DNA of 6,778 bases from Winogradskyella sp. (GCA_030149115.1 JASBSE010000066.1:1-6778), one strand, 5' to 3'; positions 1 to 4,765 are shown, numbered from the stretch's first letter. Notes: a model not told the origin generated them from the letters alone. Translations and numbers: made by a program.

Positions 1-452
1 GCAATGATGTTTTGATATACCGCATAATAAATGTCTGGAATATCAATAGAATTTTCTTTTTTTGAAATCTCAATATCTTCAAAATACTTTACTGCATCGT
101 AAGCGGTATAGCCAAAGATGCCATTATTTATAAATTTGAAGTCTTCATTAGAATCTACTTTAAATCGTCGTGTGAATTTGTTGATTTCTTCTACCACACA
201 TATAGATTCTGCAAAGTTGTTTTTAGAGCTTCCGTCTGGATAAGTTTGGGAAATTAAACCGTCCTTAACCTTAATGGAAGCAATAGGATTACAACAGATA
301 TAAGAAAAACTGTTATCATTGGCATGATAGTCACTACTCTCTAATAAAATGCTATTGGGAAATTTATCTCTTATTTTAAGATAAATGCTCACAGGAGTAA
401 TAGTATCTGCAAGTATTTTTTTGTAATGTGTGTATAAACTGAATGTTTTCAT
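1..452 (-). CDS. trpE: Anthranilate synthase component I, N-terminal part (runs off left edge)
   Basis: First enzyme of tryptophan synthesis: with the glutaminase subunit TrpG it converts chorismate and glutamine to anthranilate in the cytoplasm. The frame is open from ATG at 452-450 to the window edge (150 full codons, about a third of a normal TrpE of roughly 460-500 residues), so only the N-terminal regulatory domain is visible. It begins MKTFSLYTHYKKILADTITP and carries LLESSDYH at residues 36-43. The LLES motif is the known Trp-binding, feedback-inhibition element of TrpE. Further on are FSYICCNPIASIKV and GIFGYTAYDAVKYFE, typical of the Anth_synt_I_N domain. Assignment to TrpE rather than PabB rests on the LLES motif and above all on the Trp-rich leader and terminator directly upstream. 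The start is fixed by the attenuator lying 16 nt before it. The catalytic chorismate-binding domain lies outside the window. The rest of a trp operon is expected to the left but cannot be seen. Confidence 0.93.
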   Translation of the reverse strand, partial: MKTFSLYTHYKKILADTITPVSIYLKIRDKFPNSILLESSDYHANDNSFSYICCNPIASIKVKDGLISQTYPDGSSKNNFAESICVVEEINKFTRRFKVDSNEDFKFINNGIFGYTAYDAVKYFEDIEISKKENSIDIPDIYYAVYQNII

Positions 453-467
453 TTATGATTTAAAATT

Positions 468-500
468 AAAAAAGGCTTGTCGTGAATGACAAGCCTTTTT
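468..500 (-). terminator. Attenuator terminator of the trp leader
   Basis: On the minus strand GGCTTGTC (495-488) pairs with GACAAGCC (481-474) around a 6-nt loop, ATTCAC. Flanking A and T runs extend the stem to 13 bp (500-488 with 481-469), and a run of six T follows (473-468). This is a textbook intrinsic terminator. It lies between the Trp-rich leader peptide and trpE, only 16 nt before the trpE start, so it must be a conditional terminator and not an operon end. Confidence 0.9.
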
Positions 501-535
501 CTATAATATAACATACAAGGTTTCTTTCACGAACA
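478..535 (-). promoter_or_regulatory. Candidate antiterminator pairing in the trp leader
   Basis: TCGTGAA at 532-526 (last sense codon, stop codon and next base of the leader peptide) is perfectly complementary to TTCACGA at 486-480 (terminator loop plus the first two bases of the terminator 3' arm). With one bulged T (533) the pairing extends by two more pairs, G534-C479 and T535-A478. It excludes the upper terminator stem. A weaker second pairing joins CATACTTGG (565-557, over the first Trp codon) with CCTTGTATG (520-512): 5 bp, a 2x2 internal loop, then 2 bp. The complementarity is seen directly; the regulatory role is inferred. Confidence 0.6.
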
Positions 536-583
536 TGAGTTTGCAAAATTCCACCACCAAGTATGATTTGTTATTGTTTTCAT
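527..583 (-). CDS. trpL: trp operon leader peptide with three consecutive Trp codons
   Basis: An 18-codon frame reads MKTITNHTWWWNFANSCS and stops with TGA at 529-527. Trp codons 9-11 are consecutive (559-551). Tryptophan is rare in proteins, so three in a row in a tiny ORF, followed by an intrinsic terminator and then trpE, is the signature of ribosome-mediated transcription attenuation. When charged tRNA-Trp is scarce the ribosome should stall on these codons; when it is plentiful the ribosome should reach the stop codon, about seven codons further on. The ATG lies just 8 nt after a consensus -7 box, so the mRNA probably starts almost at the start codon. The peptide itself probably has no function beyond being translated. 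Both this ORF and trpE begin ATGAAAACA. I call it trpL by function, not by sequence similarity to the enterobacterial peptide. Confidence 0.85.
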   Translation of the reverse strand: MKTITNHTWWWNFANSCS

Positions 584-591
584 CTGTGTGT

Positions 592-621
592 CAAATATAG
601 AAATGAAAATTTTTATTTCAA
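592..621 (-). promoter_or_regulatory. Bacteroidota-type promoter of the trp leader
   Basis: On the minus strand TATATTTG (599-592) is a perfect match to the Bacteroidota -7 box TAnnTTTG. TTG (621-619) lies 19 nt upstream, the usual position of the -33 element. Transcription should start a few bases past 592, giving a trpL transcript with a 5' leader of about 0-5 nt. Confidence 0.75.
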
Positions 622-631
622 ACTATATCAT

Positions 632-681
632 AAAAAAGATTCTTGTCTTCATATAAATTATATACTTGAACAAGAATCTTT
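632..681 (-). terminator. Intrinsic terminator of the marR-nitroreductase-yceI unit
   Basis: On the minus strand AAAGATTCTTGT (681-670) pairs perfectly over 12 bp with ACAAGAATCTTT (646-635), and the T tract runs on to 632. The 23-nt loop holds a small nested stem, ATATA/TATAT (651-655 with 659-663). It lies 31 nt past the stop codon of the YceI-family gene and separates that unit from the trp promoter. Confidence 0.8.
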
Positions 682-712
682 ATAAAGTGGATTGCTATTA
701 ATCCTTAGGGAA

Positions 713-1282
713 TTAGAATTTTAATTCTACATCAATATCAAATTCGTCATAAATAGCTTTATCTTTTATAGTTTCTAATAAAGATGGAGATTTATAAGTG
801 ATTTTGTGCTTTGTTCTGTCTATTTTTAAACTTGCAGTTGCAGAATTTTCAGTAACTGTCATAGGAAAAGAAATAGATTCTGATATACCTTTAATGGTAA
901 TGTCTCCTTTAACATTGTATTTTCCATTTTTACCACTCACAGAAGTGATTTTTAAAGTCGCTGTTGGATATTCTTCTACTCCGAAGAAATCATCTGATTT
1001 TAAATGACCATCTAATTTCGCTTTGTAATCTCCTGATAAGTCTGTGGTATTTATAGATGACATGTCAATAGTAAATGAGCCACCTTCTAAAGTGTTATCA
1101 TTAAATGATAGAGAACCTTCTTTTAATTTGATTGTTCCTGTGTGTTCACCACCCACTTTGTAACCTTTCCAAGTTACTGTACTTGTTGAAACATCTACTT
1201 TTTTATCTTTTAAGACTGTAAATGACATAAAAGATATTGCTAAAATAAATAGCATAACGACATTTGAATTTCTGTTTTTCAT
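713..1282 (-). CDS. Secreted YceI-family lipocalin-like protein
   Basis: A 189-residue protein of the YceI family, whose known members form a lipocalin-like beta-barrel that binds polyprenyl or isoprenoid lipids, usually in the periplasm. A signal peptide is visible (hydrophobic core about residues 8-23, MLFILAISFMSFTVL, after a basic N-terminus). The mature part starts with the family's first strands (VDVSTSTVTWKGYKVGGEHT, residues 29-48). The family hallmark HLKSDDFFGVEEYPTATLKIT is at 93-113. The length is normal for the family. No lipobox cysteine is present, so it should be a soluble periplasmic protein. It starts 13 nt after the nitroreductase stop on the same strand with no promoter between, so it is co-transcribed and indirectly under the candidate MarR operator. 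A strong terminator follows. The ligand cannot be read from the sequence; a quinone or isoprenoid role is inference from the family and neighbours. Confidence 0.92.
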   Translation of the reverse strand: MKNRNSNVVMLFILAISFMSFTVLKDKKVDVSTSTVTWKGYKVGGEHTGTIKLKEGSLSFNDNTLEGGSFTIDMSSINTTDLSGDYKAKLDGHLKSDDFFGVEEYPTATLKITSVSGKNGKYNVKGDITIKGISESISFPMTVTENSATASLKIDRTKHKITYKSPSLLETIKDKAIYDEFDIDVELKF

Positions 1283-1295
1283 TTTTGTTTGAGTT

Positions 1296-1928
1296 CTAAA
1301 AATTTATAAATAATTTATTTTCTGGCTTTCTTACTTTCTTGTAATGTTGTGTCTCATCTTCCTCAGATCTATACCCTAGTGTAACAACGACAGCCGCATT
1401 AAGGTTTTTAGAATTTAAATCTAAAATTTTATTGTATTCTTCGCTTTGAAAACCTTCCATAGGACAGGCATCAATTTTTAATTGTGCAGCAGCAGATAAC
1501 AAGTTACCAACTACGATGTAGGCTTGTTTAGCTGTCCAAACAGCCTTTTGTTCTTGGCTAAGTTGACCAATTGTAGATTTTATAGTATTTGCGTAATCTG
1601 TAACATCTTCTTTGGTTACATTTCTGGTATCAATAACGTTATCAAAATAATTGTCAACTAGTTCATCACCGAAATCGGTCATATTGGCAAGTACAATCAT
1701 ATGAGAAGCATCTTCTATTTGTGATTGATTCCATGATGCAGCACACAATTTCTCACGTATTTCTTTATCTTCAATGTTTAAGATTTTATAAGGTTGTAAA
1801 CCGTATGAAGATGCTGTTAATTGCATAGCTTTTTTCAGTGTTTCAAAATCTTCATTAGATATTGTTTTAGAAGTGTCAAATTTCTTTGTGGCATAGCGCC
1901 ATTTTAAATTTTCTATTGTATTGCTCAT
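1296..1928 (-). CDS. NfsB-like FMN nitroreductase / NAD(P)H-dependent oxidoreductase
   Basis: A 210-residue cytoplasmic flavoprotein of the nitroreductase superfamily. Such enzymes are usually FMN-containing dimers that pass electrons from NAD(P)H to nitroaromatics, quinones, pterins or flavins. Family landmarks are RYATKKFD (11-18) and SSYGLQPYK (40-48) for phosphate and FMN binding, NQSQIEDASHMIVLA (67-81), ACPMEGF (154-160) for the isoalloxazine-side loop, and the C-terminal GYRSEEDETQ...KKVRKP (185-202) with a basic FMN-phosphate contact. The length matches the NfsB/dihydropteridine-reductase subgroup. It lies between the MarR gene and the YceI gene; the 59-nt gap to marR contains a perfect TTGTATATACAA palindrome, while the gap to yceI is only 13 nt. 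The physiological substrate is unknown. Control by the neighbouring MarR is inferred from the shared operator. Confidence 0.92.
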   Translation of the reverse strand: MSNTIENLKWRYATKKFDTSKTISNEDFETLKKAMQLTASSYGLQPYKILNIEDKEIREKLCAASWNQSQIEDASHMIVLANMTDFGDELVDNYFDNVIDTRNVTKEDVTDYANTIKSTIGQLSQEQKAVWTAKQAYIVVGNLLSAAAQLKIDACPMEGFQSEEYNKILDLNSKNLNAAVVVTLGYRSEEDETQHYKKVRKPENKLFINF

Positions 1929-1957
1929 GTTATTGTTTTTAGTTGTTTGTACTTTTA

Positions 1958-1969
1958 TTGTATATACAA
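1958..1969. promoter_or_regulatory. Candidate MarR operator before the nitroreductase gene
   Basis: TTGTATATACAA is a perfect 12-bp palindrome, identical to the one before the marR gene. The identity extends on the minus strand to ATTTGTATATACAA (14 nt). It lies 29 nt before the nitroreductase ATG. A weak -7 box, AACATTTG (one mismatch to TAnnTTTG), overlaps it in the same register as at the marR promoter. I infer a second, repressible promoter here in addition to read-through from marR. Confidence 0.7.
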
Positions 1970-1987
1970 ATGTTGTTTTAAATTTTT

Positions 1988-2443
1988 TTAATCTCTAAGT
2001 TTGGTGAGCAAAAGATTTAAGGTTTCCAATTCTTCGGTATTTAAATTATCAGTTAATTCTTTCTCCTTCTTATCAACAATCGGATCCAGAATGTCAAGAA
2101 GTTTTAAGCCTTCTTTGGTAATGTAGATGTCTACCTTTCTTCTGTTTTTTTCGCAAATAAAGCGTTCTACATAATTTTTAAGTATGAGTTTGTCAACTAG
2201 GCGAGTAGTATTACTCATTTTACTTATCATTCTATCCTGAATGTCTTTTAGGTTAGAAGGTTCACCATTTTTTCCTCTTAAAATTCTTAAAACATTAAAT
2301 TGTTCTAAGGAAATTTCATAGGGCTTTAGTACAGATAATATACCGTCCTTAAAGTTTATGCTCGTAAAAGAAACATTTAAAACAGTTCTTTTCTCTAACG
2401 GTAAACTTGATTTTGTTTTTAAAATTTCGGCTATATCTTTCAT
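1988..2443 (-). CDS. MarR-family winged-helix transcriptional regulator
   Basis: A 151-residue DNA-binding regulator; MarR proteins bind short palindromes as dimers and are usually released by small ligands or oxidants. ISLEQFNVLRILRG (residues 44-57) leads the winged helix-turn-helix. The recognition-helix region is MSNTTRLVDKLILKNYVERF (76-95), and the wing carries EKNRRKVDIYITKEG (98-112). C-terminal helices for dimerisation follow. The single cysteine (C97) lies just before the wing. The frame can be extended to a TTG at 2464, but that codon lies inside the -7 box (2469-2462), upstream of any plausible transcription start. ATG at 2443 is therefore the start, giving a short 5' leader. A palindrome overlapping this promoter points to autorepression. 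It heads the unit with the nitroreductase and YceI genes and is divergent from the tlpA-like gene. The inducing ligand cannot be inferred. Confidence 0.9.
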   Translation of the reverse strand: MKDIAEILKTKSSLPLEKRTVLNVSFTSINFKDGILSVLKPYEISLEQFNVLRILRGKNGEPSNLKDIQDRMISKMSNTTRLVDKLILKNYVERFICEKNRRKVDIYITKEGLKLLDILDPIVDKKEKELTDNLNTEELETLNLLLTKLRD

Positions 2444-2469
2444 ATACAACAGTTGTATATACAAATATA
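2442..2469 (-). promoter_or_regulatory. marR promoter -7 box overlapped by a compound palindromic operator
   Basis: On the minus strand TATATTTG (2469-2462) is a perfect TAnnTTTG box; the -33 element is poor. The perfect palindrome TTGTATATACAA (2453-2464) overlaps its 3' end. A second inverted repeat, ATATACAAC / GTTGTATAT (2442-2450 and 2452-2460, one base between), shares the middle half-site and reaches into the ATG. Three TTGTATA-type half-sites thus stand in alternating orientation across promoter, start site and start codon, as expected of an autorepressed gene. Confidence 0.75.
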
Positions 2470-2545
2470 AAATATTATTTTCACATCGAAATTAATTTTT
2501 TGTTAATTATTCAATTGTATATCTATCTATTAATAACTTTATAAC

Positions 2546-3115
2546 ATGAAGCGATTACTAATTTTAAGTCTGCTAGTTATATGCTCTTGTAAAAATAAGA
2601 GTGAAGAAATCAAAGAAACAAAAGAGTCTGAGATTTCTCTAAATGAAAACAAAGAAGCTGAGAATTCAGTAGATTACGATTTAAAAATATATGACTACGA
2701 TGGTTTAAAACCATTAATTAATAAGAACGACGATAAAGTGCATGTGGTCAATTTTTGGGCAACATGGTGCGCTCCTTGTGTAAAAGAGTTACCTTATTTT
2801 GAAGAAATCAATGAAAAATATAAAGACAATAATGTTGAGGTTCTTTTGGTTAGCTTAGATTTTCCAAGAAATTATGATTCTAAATTGAAACCGTTTATCG
2901 TTAAAAGAAATATACAATCTGAAGTAGTGGCTTTTGATGATGTAGATCAAAATCGATGGATACCAGCTATAGATAAGGATTGGTCTGGCGCATTGCCAGC
3001 AACAATTATATATCATAAAGATAAGAGGTATTTCTATGAGAAATCTTTTACTGTAGAAGAATTGGAAACAGAACTCAAGAAATTTTCGGATCAACTATGG
3101 GTGATTTCTAAATAA
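2546..3115 (+). CDS. TlpA-type thioredoxin-fold lipoprotein
   Basis: A 189-residue periplasm-facing thiol-disulfide protein. The N-terminus MKRLLILSLLVICSC is a lipoprotein signal with lipidation expected at C15 (I-C-S-C lipobox). It is followed by a charged, low-complexity tether rich in E, K and N (about 16-42). The thioredoxin domain begins near residue 46. HVVNFWATWCAPCVKELPYF (66-85) holds the active site W74-C75-A76-P77-C78. The cis-proline is P151 in WSGALPATII. WCAPC is typical of reducing TlpA/ResA-type proteins acting on cytochrome c apoproteins or other periplasmic thiols; the actual client is unknown. It is divergent from marR and lies 26 nt before the next redoxin gene, so the two probably form an operon. 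DsbD, encoded downstream in this window, is the natural electron donor (inference). No exact consensus promoter is visible upstream; the best is a one-mismatch box too close to the ATG. Confidence 0.9.
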   Translation: MKRLLILSLLVICSCKNKSEEIKETKESEISLNENKEAENSVDYDLKIYDYDGLKPLINKNDDKVHVVNFWATWCAPCVKELPYFEEINEKYKDNNVEVLLVSLDFPRNYDSKLKPFIVKRNIQSEVVAFDDVDQNRWIPAIDKDWSGALPATIIYHKDKRYFYEKSFTVEELETELKKFSDQLWVISK

Positions 3116-3141
3116 AAATTTATAAACTATAATTTACAACT

Positions 3142-3753
3142 ATGAATACATTAAAATTATTCGCAGTAATAGTGTTAACATTGACGCTGTCTGCTTTTAC
3201 AGTAACCACAGATGAAGGTGGTTATAAAATTGGAGATATTGCTACCGATTTTAGTTTAGAAAACATTGATGGTAAGATGGTATCTCTTTCAGACTTTAAA
3301 GACGCTAAAGGTTTTATTGTTGTGTTTACATGCAACACATGTCCTTACGCAGTGGCTTACGAAGATAGAGTAGAGGCATTAAACAAAAAGTATGCAGACA
3401 AAGGGTATCCTGTGGTTGCAATTATGCCAAACAATACAGATGTAAAGCCAGGCGACAGTATGGAGGAAATGAAAGCAAGAGCAAAAGCAAAAGGTTTTAC
3501 GTTTCCGTATTTAATGGATAAAGGTCAGAAAATATATCCTCAATACGGAGCTACAAAAACACCACATGTATACTTATTAGAGAAAACTAAAAAAGGAAAT
3601 GTTGTAAAATACATTGGTGCTATAGATGACAATTACAAAGATGCAAGTGCAGTAAAAACTAAGTATGTAGAAAATGCGGTAGATGCCTTGTTAAAAGGAA
3701 AAGAGATTGAAGTAAAAGAAACTCGTGCTATTGGTTGTACCATAAAAGTTTAA
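3142..3753 (+). CDS. Secreted thioredoxin-like / peroxiredoxin-like (PRX_like1-type) protein
   Basis: A 203-residue AhpC/TSA-fold protein. A Sec signal peptide covers about residues 1-19 (LKLFAVIVLTLTLSAFT) with no lipobox, so it should be periplasmic and soluble. The domain opens with YKIGDIATDFSLENIDGK (28-45). The active-site region is FTCNTCPYAVAYEDRV (62-77) with C64 and C67 in a CNTC motif. The likely cis-Pro is P141 in TKTPHVYL. A third cysteine, C199, lies in the C-terminal TRAIGCTIKV, a tail I recall as conserved in this subgroup, which suggests a resolving or metal-binding cysteine. It follows the TlpA-like lipoprotein gene after 26 nt and is followed by an intrinsic terminator, so the pair is one transcription unit. 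Whether it is a peroxidase, a disulfide reductase or a metal-binding protein is not settled by sequence. Confidence 0.87.
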   Translation: MNTLKLFAVIVLTLTLSAFTVTTDEGGYKIGDIATDFSLENIDGKMVSLSDFKDAKGFIVVFTCNTCPYAVAYEDRVEALNKKYADKGYPVVAIMPNNTDVKPGDSMEEMKARAKAKGFTFPYLMDKGQKIYPQYGATKTPHVYLLEKTKKGNVVKYIGAIDDNYKDASAVKTKYVENAVDALLKGKEIEVKETRAIGCTIKV

Positions 3754-3793
3754 TAGTTATAGGATACTTTTTTAAAAGAAAAATGTTAAAATT

Positions 3794-3825
3794 AAATCCG
3801 AAGTTGTAACACTTCGGATTTTTTT
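3794..3825 (+). terminator. Intrinsic terminator of the two-redoxin unit
   Basis: AAATCCGAAGT (3794-3804) pairs perfectly with ACTTCGGATTT (3811-3821) around the 6-nt loop TGTAAC, and the T tract continues to 3825. It lies 40 nt after the redoxin stop codon and before the promoter-like box of the rhodanese gene. Confidence 0.9.
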
Positions 3826-3848
3826 ACGTCTATATCATAAGGAAATGT

Positions 3849-3856
3849 TAATTTTG
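3849..3856 (+). promoter_or_regulatory. -7 box of the rhodanese pair
   Basis: TAATTTTG matches TAnnTTTG exactly. It lies just after the preceding terminator and 23 nt before the TTG start of the first rhodanese gene, so transcription would begin around 3860-3864 with a 5' leader of about 15-20 nt. The -33 element is weak (TTA at 3824-3826). Confidence 0.5.
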
Positions 3857-3879
3857 CTTTATTAAAATTGCTGTAAAAA

Positions 3880-4194
3880 TTGGATTTATCTCAAAAAGAT
3901 TGGACAAAGCAACTAGAGGAAGACAATAATTCTGTTGTTTTAGATGTTAGAACGCAAGAAGAAGTTAATGAGGGTATTATCCCAAATGCTCTTCATATAG
4001 ACATTTATAAAGGACAAGGTTTTATTTATGAAGTCGATGCCTTGGATAAAACTAAAAATTATTATGTGTATTGTCGCTCTGGTGGGCGTAGTGCACAAGC
4101 GTGTGCTGTTATGAATAAGTTGGGTTTTAAAAATGCCTACAATTTGGTTGGTGGTTTTAATGAATGGCAAGGTGATGTAGCCTATAAAGAGTAA
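3880..4194 (+). CDS. Small cytoplasmic single-domain rhodanese (TTG start)
   Basis: A 104-residue rhodanese-domain protein, the GlpE/PspE-sized class that carries a persulfide on its active-site cysteine and moves sulfane sulfur between thiols. Visible are VVLDVRTQEEVNEGIIPNALHI (19-40) with the characteristic LDVRT, the catalytic loop CRSGGRS (C65-S71), and the closing NLVGGFNEWQG (88-98). There is no signal peptide, so it should be cytoplasmic. The start is TTG at 3880: an in-frame TAA at 3874-3876 rules out any upstream start, and the next in-frame ATG would be after the catalytic loop. A -7 box at 3849-3856 fits this start. The gene is 29 nt before a second, exported rhodanese and they are probably co-transcribed. 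The sulfur donor and acceptor are unknown. Confidence 0.88.
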   Translation: MDLSQKDWTKQLEEDNNSVVLDVRTQEEVNEGIIPNALHIDIYKGQGFIYEVDALDKTKNYYVYCRSGGRSAQACAVMNKLGFKNAYNLVGGFNEWQGDVAYKE

Positions 4195-4223
4195 GTGTAA
4201 TTAACTTTAAACGCTGTTTACTT

Positions 4224-4634
4224 ATGAAAAGATTATTAATAATTGGCTGTTTATTGATGGCTATAAGTTTTGTAACGAGTTGCGTAGACAGCAAGATAGA
4301 AGATGCTGAAGTAAAACTTGTAACAGCTGAAGAGATGCAATCTATTCTAGAGTTGGAGGATGTACAATTGGTAGATGTTCGCACTCCAAGGGAATACGAT
4401 GAAGAACGAATCGCTAATTCTCAAAATATAGATTATAACTCTCCTACTTTTGATGAAGATATAGCTAAATTAGATAAAGCAAAACCTGTAATCCTATACT
4501 GTAAAGGAGGAACAAGAAGCGCCAAATGTGCTAAAAAGCTCAAAGATGCCGGCTTTCAGAAAATATACGATTTGGAAGGCGGAATTTCTAAATGGAAACA
4601 TTCAGAAAAATTAAAAATTGAAGTAAAGTCATAA
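4224..4634 (+). CDS. Rhodanese-domain lipoprotein
   Basis: A 136-residue exported rhodanese. MKRLLIIGCLLMAISFVTSC is a lipoprotein signal with lipobox VTSC and lipidation at C20, so the protein should be anchored facing the periplasm. The domain shows VQLVDVRTPREYDEERIANS (47-66), with the DVRTPREY hallmark, then LYCKGGTRSAKCAKKLKDAG (91-110) with catalytic C93 in the loop CKGGTRS, and DLEGGISKWK (116-125). The loop resembles PspE-type rhodaneses. It follows the cytoplasmic rhodanese after 29 nt and is closed by an intrinsic terminator. A rhodanese on each side of the membrane, next to DsbD and two exported redoxins, suggests handling of persulfides or sulfane sulfur in the envelope, but that is inference. 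A second cysteine, C102, lies nine residues after C93. Confidence 0.9.
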   Translation: MKRLLIIGCLLMAISFVTSCVDSKIEDAEVKLVTAEEMQSILELEDVQLVDVRTPREYDEERIANSQNIDYNSPTFDEDIAKLDKAKPVILYCKGGTRSAKCAKKLKDAGFQKIYDLEGGISKWKHSEKLKIEVKS

Positions 4635-4640
4635 AATTTA

Positions 4641-4668
4641 AAAACCGAACATTTGTTCGGTTTTTTTT
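4641..4668 (+). terminator. Intrinsic terminator of the rhodanese pair
   Basis: AAAACCGAAC (4641-4650) pairs with GTTCGGTTTT (4655-4664) around the 4-nt loop ATTT, and the T tract runs to 4668. It begins 6 nt after the rhodanese lipoprotein stop codon and separates that pair from dsbD. Confidence 0.92.
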
Positions 4669-4683
4669 ATTCCTTAGTTATAA

Positions 4684-4720
4684 TTCTTAAGGTTTTTATA
4701 AATTAGACGACTCTTAAGAA
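4684..4720. repeat. Inverted repeat upstream of the dsbD promoter
   Basis: TTCTTAAG (4684-4691) and CTTAAGAA (4713-4720) are perfect inverted copies 21 nt apart, each containing the palindrome CTTAAG. The right copy lies 19 nt upstream of the dsbD -7 box. It may be a regulator site, or chance in AT-rich DNA. Confidence 0.35.
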
Positions 4721-4739
4721 ATATTAAAACCGCATAGAT

Positions 4740-4747
4740 TACATTTG
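4740..4747 (+). promoter_or_regulatory. -7 box of dsbD
   Basis: TACATTTG is an exact TAnnTTTG match, 18 nt before the ATG at 4766. No good TTG -33 element is present at 19 nt. The box lies downstream of a strong terminator, so dsbD is expected to have its own promoter here, with a 5' leader of roughly 10-15 nt. Confidence 0.6.
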
Positions 4748-4765
4748 CGCATTAATGCTTTATTT

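Noticed and set aside
468..500. The trp hairpin as an ordinary operon-end terminator or a bidirectional terminator
   Set aside because: It lies between the leader peptide and trpE on their strand, and no plus-strand gene ends before it, so attenuation is the better reading.
798..1007. Plus-strand open frame of 69 codons within the YceI gene
   Set aside because: It lies wholly opposite a well-supported gene, has no recognisable domain and no promoter or start context; it is a shadow of AT-rich coding DNA.
2443..2464. Seven-codon N-terminal extension of the MarR protein from TTG
   Set aside because: The TTG belongs to the -7 box and operator; transcription would start downstream of it.
2534..2541. 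TAACTTTA as a -7 box for the tlpA-like gene
   Set aside because: It has one mismatch to TAnnTTTG, a 16-nt spacer to the nearest TTG (2515-2517), and only 4 nt before the ATG. Too weak to list as a promoter.
2855..3094. Minus-strand open frame of 79 codons opposite the TlpA-like gene
   Set aside because: The composition is that of antisense translation (rich in I, F, Y, W, S), and it overlaps a gene with clear thioredoxin motifs.
3940..4384. Two minus-strand open frames opposite the rhodanese genes
   Set aside because: Both are antisense to conserved rhodanese motifs, show no domain of their own, and overlap each other across the intergenic gap.
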